This document shows, in pieces, positions 42,991 through 52,800 of a stretch of 64,000 bases of DNA (position 1 is the first letter of the stretch; every line of letters starts with the position of its first letter). Source of the stretch: Haliotis asinina (taxonomy: Eukaryota; Mollusca; Gastropoda; Lepetellida; Haliotidae); contig NC_090290.1 of assembly GCF_037392515.1 (NCBI RefSeq), forward strand, positions 22,527,753 through 22,591,752, given 5' to 3'. A model generated the notes under the pieces. The model was not told where the DNA came from. It searched no databases and saw nothing but the letters and a program-made list of their open reading frames with translations. Both the position numbers and the translations under genes were made by a program.

Positions 42991-45903
42991 ATGAGTACGA
43001 CAGTGTATGACCGCCAGCAGTAAGTACATCGTTGTATGATCTTCGGCATGAGTATTTATTAGGGCTGGGATGGGTAACTCGGATACCCGGGACGGGTGGG
43101 TAATGAGTTGCACCCGATACCCATCTCAGTATGGTCCTTTTACGATCATGTGACTAAAAGATTATGTAATTTTTCTGATTAAAGTTGAAAGTTTATACTT
43201 ATCCTGACTTATGCCTATTATACTTGTCTATCCGAACATAGGGTTACTCTTGAATCCCTTGAAGTTCCCTCCATTGAAGACGATGTAAAATCATTACTCA
43301 CCCACGAGTAGCCTCCCTTGAGACCGTGTATCTTTGGCGCACAAGTGTTCCACTATGTTAGAAGGAGACAAGCATAATAAGCATGAGTCAGGATAATAAA
43401 AAATAAACAATGTAATATGCTATTCTTTCATGGTCAAAAGGTTGTGTTGTCTTCGAAGATTTAGACATTGCGTCACCTGTTTTGAAAGTTTGTTTATTTC
43501 CTAGCCAACAGAATATTTAGGTTCATCTACTTTTTTCTGTGAGTAATAAGAAAAAAAAGAGAAACAAGAGATGCTTCAAAGCAGATTTAATTTAAATTGG
43601 TCAGTCTGTGACGGCGGTTACGTGTTGCTTACTTGTTTATTATTTCTACACTAAAATCCATTAGTCCTCATCTTCCTGGAGGAGCACTTTTTATGAATGG
43701 GCACTTTCTTCATTGCCATAGATGCGACATTTCGGTGTAGACCCTAACACCGTTATCAAGCAAATGATATACACCGAAACGTTGCATCTGTTGCAATAAA
43801 GAAGTTGTCCATCCATAAAAACATATTCCTCCTCGTCATACCAACTTCTAAAGGCCACGTAAAGGTTATCTTTCAGGGGTGCTCAGAATTCCTCATGCAA
43901 CAGTGGACCTCCAATTACCGTCACCATGGAGGTGGAGAACAGCATCAGACCGCCGATGTTCAAGGCTTCTGTTGAGCTAGAGATGCCCCAGAGAGAACTC
44001 ATCTACTTCCTCCAAGCGGCAGTAGCCAAGGACCAGCATTTCCAGTAAGATAATTGCCTCATCTTCAATGCAGTTTTCCCAGTGACTCATTCTCAATCCT
44101 GTTGTCCCAATGTCTGACTCATCCTCAATCCGGCAGTCCCAATGTCTGACTGATCCTTAATCCTGTTGTCCCAATGTCTGACTCAGCAGTCTGTCACACA
44201 TTCTTATGACACATGGCTCTTATTCTGTAGAAAGTACCACTTTTCTGCTCAACATGTACGTTTCTGTAACTCAGTTTTCCTCTCACTACACATTCCATCA
44301 CGTAACACATCTCCAGATATCTGTCTGAGGAACCTTTTCTGTTGCAAGAATTTCAGACAATACCTCCTTTGATAGTCATCACACAGACAACACCTACTTG
44401 TGTCAGATAACAACATCATCAGAGAACACCTACTTGTGTCAGGCAACACCTACATGTGTCAGACATCTTACTTGTGTTAGACAACATGTACTTGTGCCAG
44501 ACAAAACCTTCTGCTGCACAACACCTCCCTCAGACAGACACCATCTGCTTGTGTCAGACACCACCTACTTGAGTCAGACACCACCTCTGTCAGAGACACC
44601 TTCTGTAAAAAAAGACAGACCACTTTAAAGATGAAAGTAAACAATAACAAATATTCAATTTAAAAATAACAGTAATCCCCTGGACACTGAAAGTGAATGC
44701 TTAATTCTTCACAAACATGGTTGTGTTTCACTTACATTTTTGGTCAAAAACTGATTGAAAGGAGTTATAATGTTAATTTAAAATACAGAAGTTGAATAAC
44801 CAAGTTTGGTTACACAACACCAAATATCAAAACTATCTTATAAAGATCCATATTTAGAATGTGTGTAATAAACACGTTTTTTCCCAGCCGCTCCACAAAA
44901 CATTTGTCGATGAAATGTGTGCCACTGAGCTATCACTCTTCTTGTAATTATACAGCTTCACGGCCGAGTATTATGCGACAAAAGAAGTCACAGGATATAT
45001 GATCCTAAGCTTAAACAAGCTGGCTGGGAACACAGAGGACAAGACTTACTGGCAGATCCTGGATAAAGGGGACCCTATACCAGTAGGTACGTACTAGTCA
45101 AGAGAGCGACCCAGCACGCAGCTTTCAGCAATACTACAGCAATAACAGCAAGGACACAAGGAATCGGCTTCGTACATTGCACCCATGTGGGGAATCGAAC
45201 TCGCGTCTTTGACATGTCCAGTGAACACTTCAACCAGTAGGTACCCCACCGCCCCATGCTGGTGTAAAAGGGTGAGTGAGTGAGTTTAGTTTTATGTCAC
45301 ACTCCACAATGTTCCAGTTATAAGGCGGCGGTCTGTAAATGATCGAGTCTGGACCAGACAATCCAGCGTTCAACAGCATGAGCATCGATCTGTGCAACTG
45401 GGAACCAATACCATGTGTCAACCAAGTTAGTGAGCATGACAAGCCGATCCAATTAGTTGCCTGTTATAACAAGTATAGTCACCTTTTATGGAAAGTATGG
45501 ATTGCTGAGGGCCTATTCTACCCCAGACCTTCACAGGTCCTGGTGTAAATGAGAGTACGTAACTTGTTTGCGTAACATTTTAATAGAAGTAGGGCTTCAC
45601 ATAATGCATCCGAGTGGGGCCCAGGATGATGAGCAAACGCTTTAACAACCGGGGCCTAGATTTTCGTGACTCTTTTATCGCTAAGATAGTAAATGCCATA
45701 CTTTAAAATTAACAAACGTCTATCTTAGAAGAGAGCTCTGAAAATCTACACCAAGGCTACCAAACAGCCCCAGTGGGATTGACCCGCATATACTTACATT
45801 GTGTTTCCACATTGCAGGTGTCAGTTCGTATGTACCAAAGAACGGTTCTGTGATTTCCTTCAAGTTCACCTCCTACGGTACCGACGACTGTACAAAAAGT
45901 TAG
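42991..45903 (+). CDS. Small stand-alone DUF4430 (transcobalamin C-terminal-like) protein
   Basis: Four coding exons: 42991-43019 (exon from 42986), 43877-44044, 44956-45086 and 45818-45903 (stop TAG), all GT-AG and in phase, 137 residues. The domain reads ITVTMEVENSI, then LIYFLQAAVAKDQHFHFTAEY, GYMILSLNKLAGN, KTYWQILD, PIPVGVSSYVPKNGSVISFK, FTSYGTD. This order (hydrophobic strand, helix, YY, Gly-Tyr, NxxAGN, YWQ, PVGVSxYVxxNG) is the DUF4430 fold that forms the C-terminal cobalamin-covering domain of transcobalamin and intrinsic factor. The large alpha/alpha barrel domain of those proteins is absent, so cobalamin binding cannot be assumed. Start is uncertain: ATG 42991 follows a perfect acceptor, but an in-frame ATG at 42934 would add MLPFFFHVFVFYFFLLTGN, which could serve as a signal peptide or be just the pyrimidine tract of the acceptor. 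Two Cys are visible in the mature part (SSCNSG and DDCTKS). Confidence 0.85.
43060..43520 (+). repeat. Dispersed repeat shared with 34100-34340
   Basis: In the DUF4430 intron 43020-43876. See the 34100 copy for shared strings; this one is longer by internal insertions. Confidence 0.6.
43690..43835 (+). other. Retroelement-type tail with CGAAACGTTGCATC motif
   Basis: CACCGAAACGTTGCATCTGT, GCAATAAAGAAGTTGTCCAT, CCATAAAAAC parallels 21600-21650. Ends about 40 bp before an exon of the DUF4430 gene. Confidence 0.35.
44090..44205 (+). repeat. Short tandem repeat, about 41 bp unit, three copies
   Basis: Repeats of CCCAATGTCTGACTCATCCT and CAATCCTGTTGTC directly after the exon ending at 44044. Confidence 0.8.
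44385..44610 (+). repeat. Irregular tandem repeat with TGTGTCAGACA units
   Basis: About ten copies of an ~20-24 bp unit (CACCTACTTGTGTCAGACA) with length drift, in the intron of the DUF4430 gene. Confidence 0.8.
45105..45255 (-). mobile_element. SINE family B copy, DUF4430 intron
   Basis: Sense strand: GGTACCTACTGGTTGAAGTG head, GAGTTCGATTCCCCACATGG, diverged tail. Confidence 0.75.
45271..45543 (-). mobile_element. SINE family A copy, DUF4430 intron
   Basis: Full length from GTGAGTGAGTGAGTTTAG to CAGACCTTCACAGG; moderately diverged. Confidence 0.85.
45651..45752. mobile_element. Foldback hairpin, GGGCCTAGATTTTCG type, second copy
   Basis: GGGGCCTAGATTTTCGTGAC and AGAGAGCTCTGAAAATCTAC arms; in the last intron of the DUF4430 gene, 65 bp before the last exon. 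Confidence 0.75.
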
Positions 45904-46008
45904 ACAAGGGAAAAGGGTCGAGATCGTCGAAGACACGAGACATGAAATACTAGCCGAGCCGTGTCTCAGTGTACACGTACCCAAACCTCTACTTAACCAT
46001 GTACAGTG

Positions 46009-46130
46009 GAACCACACTTATCTGAACGCCAGATATCCGTAAAGCTTGCCTGTGATAATACAAAATACATGACACAAAATGCTTAATTTATCCAGAAATT
46101 TGGTTTTCAGATGGCAGATAAAAATATTAT
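46009..46130 (+). mobile_element. Possible Tigger/pogo-type terminal fragment
   Basis: CAGTGGAACCACACTTATCT and GCCAGATATCCG resemble the CAGT...CTTATCCG ends of Tigger elements, as at 50486. Only one end is seen. Confidence 0.35.
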
Positions 46131-46142
46131 TTTGTTTCTTTG

Positions 46143-46300
46143 TTGCTTCACGCTGAAATCAACACTATTCCAGCTATATGGTGGTGGGCTGTAATATTCG
46201 AATATGGACCACACACTCCAGTGATCGACATCTTGAGCATCGTTCTACACAACTGGAATATGATAACACATGTCAACCAAGTCAGCAAGCCTTGTGTCTT
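46143..46300 (-). mobile_element. SINE family A copy, truncated
   Basis: Diverged; GCTATATGGTGGTGGGCTGT, CATGTCAACCAAGTCAGCAA recognisable. A foldback hairpin follows within about 30 bp. Confidence 0.75.
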
Positions 46301-46330
46301 ATATTACAAGCAAATGGTTAATGAAGACCA

Positions 46331-46480
46331 GGGCCCCGTTTCACAAAACTCTCGTAAGCCTAAGATCTCGTACGTTTTCTCGTAGCCATTGTGCCTCCTA
46401 TATTGAAACGCAGGAGCTACGGATGCTACGAGAAAAGTTACGAGATCTTAGGCTTACGAGAGTTTTGTGAAACGCGGCCC
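46331..46480. mobile_element. Foldback hairpin, GGGCCCCGTTTCAC type, copy 3
   Basis: Nearly perfect arms: ACTCTCGTAAGCCTAAGATC against GATCTTAGGCTTACGAGAGT. The best-kept copy. Confidence 0.88.
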
Positions 46481-46795
46481 AGTTGTAACCGGCATCTTCA
46501 CTGGTAAATAGTTTCAAATACCAGACAGCATCATAATGTGGTCTATCTGGACATTGTCAGTTTTTTTTGTAACCAAAACAAAACTTTAAAAGACTGTCAA
46601 GGTAGTCAGAAACTGTTCAAGGCAAGGGAGTTAACCATGACACCCTTGCTAAAGTAGTAACTTTTTCAGCTATTTTCTGCAAATGCTGTCACTTGACTTT
46701 TATGATCAGCTATCTCTCTTATGCATGCTTTACCCTTTGAATGCAATCTAATTGAAAAGTAGTAATGTTTTAGTGTTTAGCATTTTTGAGTGTGA

Positions 46796-46801
46796 AATAA
46801 A
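46796..46801 (+). terminator. Possible polyadenylation signal for the DUF4430 gene
   Basis: The first canonical AATAAA on the plus strand after the stop at 45903. If used, the 3' UTR would be nearly 900 bp and would contain a family A SINE and a foldback hairpin, so an earlier non-canonical site is just as likely. Confidence 0.25.
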
Positions 46802-46855
46802 ATGTGATGTTACAAAACTCTTTTTGACTGCTCATTTTGAGGACATCGATATTAA

Positions 46856-46975
46856 GTGAGTGAGGGCGATTAGTTTTATGCCATACCCAGCAATATTCCA
46901 GCAACATTGCGGAGGTCTGTAAATTAAGTGAATCTGGACCAGGCAATCCAGTGATGAGCATGAGCACTGACCTCT
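46856..46975 (-). mobile_element. SINE family A copy, 5' truncated
   Basis: GTGAGTGAGGGCGATTAGTT to GATGAGCATGAGCACTGA only. Confidence 0.75.
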
Positions 46976-47097
46976 CATTAAATGCTTCGTCTGGTATAAC
47001 ATACTTTTCATGCTGGTAATGCTTGTAGTCATCAATACAGATATTGTCACACTGAAAACAAATACAGTGTACAATAAACAGTTTAGTATTACACCCC

Positions 47098-47375
47098 TGC
47101 TGACAACATTCCAGCAATATCAGGCGGCAGACACTAGAAATGAACTTCAGTCATTTATATTGAAGGAAATGGAACCCAGGACCCCGTTTCACCAAACTCT
47201 TGTAAGCCTAAGATCTCATAACTTTTCTTGTAGCATTTGCACTTCCTATGTTACATAATACCAGGCACAAATGCTACCAGAAAAGTTACAGGATCTTAGG
47301 CTTACGAATGTTTTGATAAACGGGCCCCAGGTCTTCAGCTTGACAAGCAAACACTTTAGCCACTAGATTTCAAGC
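47098..47375 (-). mobile_element. SINE family B copy split by a foldback element
   Basis: The B copy reads from ACCCCTGCTGACAACATTCC to GAACCCAGG, is interrupted by the hairpin 47179-47328, and resumes AGGTCTTCAGCTTGACAAGC to TTTAGCCACTAGA. AGG is present on both sides of the insert. Confidence 0.75.
47179..47328. mobile_element. Foldback hairpin, copy 4, inserted in a SINE
   Basis: Starts ACCCCGTTTCACCAAACTC and ends AACGGGCCCC-like sequence; somewhat diverged. Its insertion in a SINE shows it moved as a unit. Confidence 0.8.
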
Positions 47376-47474
47376 AGTGTGTTTATTTCAGAGTAATACA
47401 AAGTTTTACATTTCATATCTTACTACCTAATCAGCACATTCATGAGCACACCTAAAAAGATTGTTAACCAGTGC

Positions 47475-48330
47475 TCCAGCGACCTGAATTAATTGTTCAC
47501 TGGTGACCAGCCAACACATTTCATACCTTAACGTTTGCACTAGATAACTTAGCGACCTGAATTAATTGTTCACTGGTGGACCAGCCAACACATTTCATAT
47601 CTTAATGTTTGCACTACACAACTTAGTGACCTGAATTAGTTGTTCACCAGTGACAAGGCAACACAATTCATACCTTAACGTTTGCACTAGATAACTTAGC
47701 GACCTGAATTAATTGTTCACTGGTGACCAGCGACCTGAATTAGTTGTTCACCAGTGCCAAGGCAACAAAATTCATACCTTAACATTTGCACTAGATAACT
47801 TAGCGACCTGAATTAATTGTTCACTGGTGACCAGCCAACACATTTCATATCTTAATGTTTGCACTACACAACTTAGTGACCTGAATTAGTTGTTCACCAG
47901 TGACAAGGCAACACATTTCATACCTTAACGTTTGCACTAGATAACTTAGCGACCTGAATTAATTGTTCACTGGTGGACCAGCCAACACATTTCATATCTT
48001 AATGTTTGCACTACACAACTTAGTGACCTGAATTAGTTGTTCACCAGTGACAAGGCAACACAATTCATACCTTAACGTTTGCACTAGATAACTTAGCGAC
48101 CTGAATTAATTGTTCACTGGTGACCAGCGACCTGAATTAGTTGTTCACCAGTGCCAAGGCAACAAAATTCATACCTTAACATTTGCACTAGATAACTTAG
48201 CGACCTGAATTACACTGGTGCCCAACCAACGCGTTTCATACCGTAATGTTTGCACTACATAGCTTAGCAACCTGAAATAATTATTACCTGATGCCCAACC
48301 AATGCATTTCATACCTTAATACCCTAATAA
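47475..48330. repeat. Minisatellite, ~73-bp unit with a 396-bp higher-order period
   Basis: Two unit types alternate: GCGACCTGAATTAATTGTTC with ACTGGTGACCAGCC, and GTGACCTGAATTAGTTGTTC with ACCAGTGACAAGGC. A junction where the two types are fused directly (GGTGACCAGCGACCTG) occurs near 47725 and again near 48121, 396 bp apart. Confidence 0.9.
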
Positions 48331-48526
48331 CTGCGAATTAAGGGTGATAGAATAGAACGAGTTTGTCCATGGCCCAGTTCAGAGTCTTCATCTGAACATA
48401 TTTTGAGGGCAGATTGCCACTAAAAACCTCAGAATGAATTGTTCATCAGTAAAGCCATTTGAAGAAAATTTTGTTACTGACCCTTGTTTAATGTATATAT
48501 CACGTATTAGGATTAACCTGTCATGA

Positions 48527-48665
48527 AGAGTGAGTGAGTTAGTTTAGTTTTACACCCCTTTAAGCAACATTACTGCAATATCACAGCTGGGGACACCACA
48601 CTGCACCCATGAGGGGAACTGAACTCTTCGGAGTAAGTGCTTTAACCACTACGCTATCCCCTCCC
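48527..48665 (-). mobile_element. SINE family B copy
   Basis: GTGAGTGAGTTAGTTTAGTT tail side to TTTAACCACTACGCTATCCC head side; the middle is shortened. Confidence 0.75.
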
Positions 48666-48994
48666 CCAAGTCATGAAGAACCTACATACATGGGGCAAAT
48701 AGTCATTATGCACGCACGGGTTCAAGAAGTATTTCTAGAGGGGCTGTTGTTGGAACAGGTATTACACAAGTGTACCCCACATATCTTTCTGTACACAGAA
48801 AATACAGAAAGACACCCAATAACCAAAACCTGTCCATATTTCACAACCCCAAACCCAAACCATATGTTGTTATTCTTGCTCAAATGAGTGCAGGTGGGTT
48901 AATTATGCATCGTAAGATAAGTGTTAGTGTGCATGCTATTTTTTACTGCTACACACACATTAGATGATCCTGCGTACTAGACACTGATAAGATA

Positions 48995-49350
48995 CTGATA
49001 TACCATGCTAACCTTTAGTGAAGACGAAGACAAATAGATGATTGGGGCATTGACAAGCATTTTAGATATTCAACAATTTTGTTAAAAAAAATCCAGGAAA
49101 ATGTCATTTGCTTTGTGAAATGGATCGGTGGTCCTAAATATATTTGCTCAGTATACTGTGTTGATTCAATTCGTTGGGATTGTACCTGTTCCCAAATCGA
49201 GTGTGCTCCAACAATTCATGCGTGAAACGCACAGGGAAAATGAACTTCTCGATATTTATCAGACAACCTGTCTCCCTCTTGTTTCAAGTGGATTGTTCTG
49301 TGGGGCGTTCCCAAGTATGCAAATTGGGGTCATTTGTCAGGTTGTGGATC
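48995..49350 (+). repeat. Inverted long-distance repeat, right arm
   Basis: Partner of 38690-39045. Lacks the SINE and about 350 bp present beside the left arm. Confidence 0.85.
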
Positions 49351-49454
49351 ATCTTATATGTGTTTACCAGTACATAACACAATCAATGCATCTGATACAC
49401 CATGACAGCTCTGATAAAGAAAGCAGCACAATACAGAATAGACCCCCCGAAAGG

Positions 49455-49650
49455 TAAATTTCTGTTTTCTGATTTTGTCTCAGGTACATTTCTGTATACA
49501 GAAACATACTTTTGGTACGTATCTGTATAACATCTGGATTCTGATTTGGGCTAAGGTATATTTCTGTATACAGAAACATACTTGGGTACATATCTGTATA
49601 ACATCTGGATTCTGATTTGGGCTAAGGTACATTTCTTGGGTACACACTTG
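49455..49650 (+). repeat. Short tandem repeat, about 63-bp unit, three copies
   Basis: Copies of TTTCTGTATACAGAAACATA followed by TGGTACATATCTGTATAACA and TCTGGATTCTGATTTGGGCT; the TGTATACA core is palindromic. Just past the end of the RPP25-like coding exon. Confidence 0.8.
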
Positions 49651-49823
49651 CAGTACTTGTGTCAACGAAAACTCCCTTCACAGCAATCATTAGTATGAGT
49701 CTCACATCCAGAGCCTTCTGCTGATTGTTGGGAGCAGAACCCCAATAGTTCACAGGGACACAAGTTTTAGGATCAATCCATTTCTTCTTAAGATCCCTCT
49801 AAAGACCTATTAAACAGTCGGTG

Positions 49824-52800
49824 CTAGCTTGCTGCACTTGAAGCACTAGAGTCCAGTTTTCTTTCCGTGTTCTTAACAGTTTGGTTGTCTGGTTTGTCTT
49901 TTTTGAGTTTTCTCTTCCTCTTCTGACCTAAGTTGCTGGCTGGAGGTCCTGACTTCTGTTTTATTCCCTTCTTCTCCTGAGGTCGATCCAACCATGCTGC
50001 GTCATGAGACCCTGGGGCCTGGTACCTGTAATATCAGTATGTCAATGAGTGAAAGCGTTTTCCTCAAAAAGTCTTTCAACTTTATTTCAGTAGTTTTTGA
50101 AGGATTAAAAGGGTCAGTCAAGTGGTTGACAGGAGTGAGCTTAGTTAAATGCCACAGTCAGCAATATTCCAGCTATATGGCGGTGGTCTGTAAATAATCC
50201 GAGTCTGGATAAGAAAATCCTGTGATCAACAGTATGAGCATCCATCTACATAATTTGGATATGATGACGTGTCAATCAAGTGACGATGGCTGACCATCTA
50301 ATCCTCTTGCGACAAGCTTGGCTTACTGAAGATCAATTCTAACCCGGATCTTCACAGATGATTGAGAGAAGGATATGCACAATCAATGGCAGTGAGTATA
50401 TACTTATCATGTTCCACCCTAGAGGAAAAGGGTGCAAACAAGATACCACTGGAAATTGGTGTAGTATCCCACTTTGAAGAATACAGTCGTGCCCCGTTTA
50501 TCCGCACACTTGTGCATTTATTGAAGTTGTCAGGATAAGCGAATTTTCGGATATCTGAATCACAGGCCATATGTAAAAAGAAACATCCAAAGAACCGAAC
50601 ATAGTAGGCATCAGATATTGTCTTTATTGATTACACATAAACAAATATACAATGTCTCATACCTGTTCATGCAGTTAAGCTCACTTGAAGTAATCAATCA
50701 TAGCCTTTTGCACTGGCTGTATAGAAAAGTGAGAGGACTTTTGCCGGTCAGTTCGTCACTGTCCACATTCACAAGAACATTGGCAGTAACGGTCACAGTT
50801 GCAACATGTGCAGAGGATCTTAGTACATCAAGAAGTTCTGACAAGGCCATGTCTTCTTGTGGGTCCTCATTTGATTGGATAATATCCACATGATGAAAGC
50901 AGTTAGCAATTGTCTTTTCGCACACAGCTGTCCAGGATTGCTTGATCATCTGCATTAATTAATTATAGTGACCCACAAATTGACACGCCTCAAAATTAAC
51001 TCAGTGCGACCTTGCTACTCTGAAGTAATTAATCTTCTCACGCTTCAAAGACTGCCGACTTCTTTGTTACGTCATGTGAGGCCCTCGGTAATCGCGTGTG
51101 TAAATATACAGGTGCTCAAACATCCGGATATACGAGACAAAAAATGCACATAATTTAGTGTTCTGTATGTGAAAATGACCGTACGGATAGGTGAGTAATT
51201 TTACAACGCTGTGAATTCGTTTTAAGGAATTTTTGTTTGGAAGGTGAGTTTTCCGGATATCTGAGGTTTGGATAAATGCATCCTCGATATCTCCAGGGTA
51301 TATGTTCAGATAAGTCTCCACTATACCCTGGACGCATCTACAGCTCTGCCCGATAAATTTATTACCTCCCTTTGCTGGTTCTGCCTTCTCACAGTAGCCA
51401 ATCAGCTGGGCCGCCGTTATAACCAAGCTTGCCAGTGTCAACAAAGCTCGCAGTGCGTCTAAGATTTCAGGGAAATCATACAAACAAATTGACAGGTCCG
51501 AAACAACATATGCAAGAACGCCTTCTACCTCTTCCAGAGAACCTCTGCGTGGTTTCTGTTGCCAAGTACAATCGGTTAGATAATTCAAAAAATGAAAGTG
51601 AGTTGTGATTGGTTCGCTCAACTTCCCAGCGTAGACACCTGACTGGATCAAAAGACAGTCAAGGGAGGTAATAAATTTATCTGGCAGAGCCGTAGATGCG
51701 TCCAGGGTATAGTGGAGACTTATCGGAACGTATACCCTGGAGATATCGAGGATGAGATAAACGGGGCACGACCTTTATATTGATCATTGTAATTGGAATT
51801 AACCTATTTCATTTGACATACAATGTCCGACCATTTCACGATCTCTGGATGTCACGCCAGACCCGAGTTTGATTCCCCAGATGGGTGTGAAGTCTATTTC
51901 TGGTGTCAAACGTGACGTTGCTGGAATATTGTTAAAAGCGGGTAGAACTGAAGTCACTCACTCACTACAATCCCCCATGCCATGACACTGCTGGAATACT
52001 GCTGGACGTGTAAAACATAACTCACTCACTACAATCCCCCATGCCATGATATTACTGGAATAATGCTAAAAGCAAATTTATTTTCTCACTCACTCAATAC
52101 TAAACCCCAAAGACTGGTACTGCTGCAAGGTCACTACCTCACTCACCCTGGCTGGCTGGTGTCAAGTGGCTCCTTGGACAGAAGGATCGACACTGCCGGG
52201 ATGTCTCGATTCACCTTCAACCTGTTAAACAACAACATCACACAATGAAGACCACAGGAAAATGGCTTTATTTTACACATGTATGTCTTCAAATACAGGT
52301 ACTGTGATACACCACAGGAGTGAGTGAGTGAGTGAGTGAGTTTAGATCTACGCTGCACTCAGCAATATTCCAGCTATATGGTGGTGGTCTGTAAATAATT
52401 GAGTCTGGACAAGACAATCCAGTGACCAACAACATGAGCATCGATCTGCACAATTGGGAACCAATGATGTGTCAACCAAGTCAGCCAGCTTGACCAGCCG
52501 ATCCCGTTAGTCGCCTCTTATGACAAGCATAGTTGCCTTTTATGGCAAGCGTGGTTTGCTGAAGGCCTATTCTACCCCTGACCTTCACGGGAAGTTAATC
52601 TCACGAAGGCAGTCTAAACAATTCTAGATATCCTATTTAAAAAGATTCTAACACACTTGGAGTGATAATCTGCCTTTCTGTGTGTCAGGTGACACAGGCA
52701 GTAGTACTCTGGGTCTTGCTCCTCCTTACTCCAGCCCCCAACCCCATCATTCCCCTATTGTTAATGTCAGAATTGGTCAAAACGACTTACAGGATCATGG

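Noticed and set aside
51067-51651. 194-residue minus-strand frame
   Set aside because: It runs through one arm and the interior of a foldback element inside a Tigger remnant and resembles no protein family I know.
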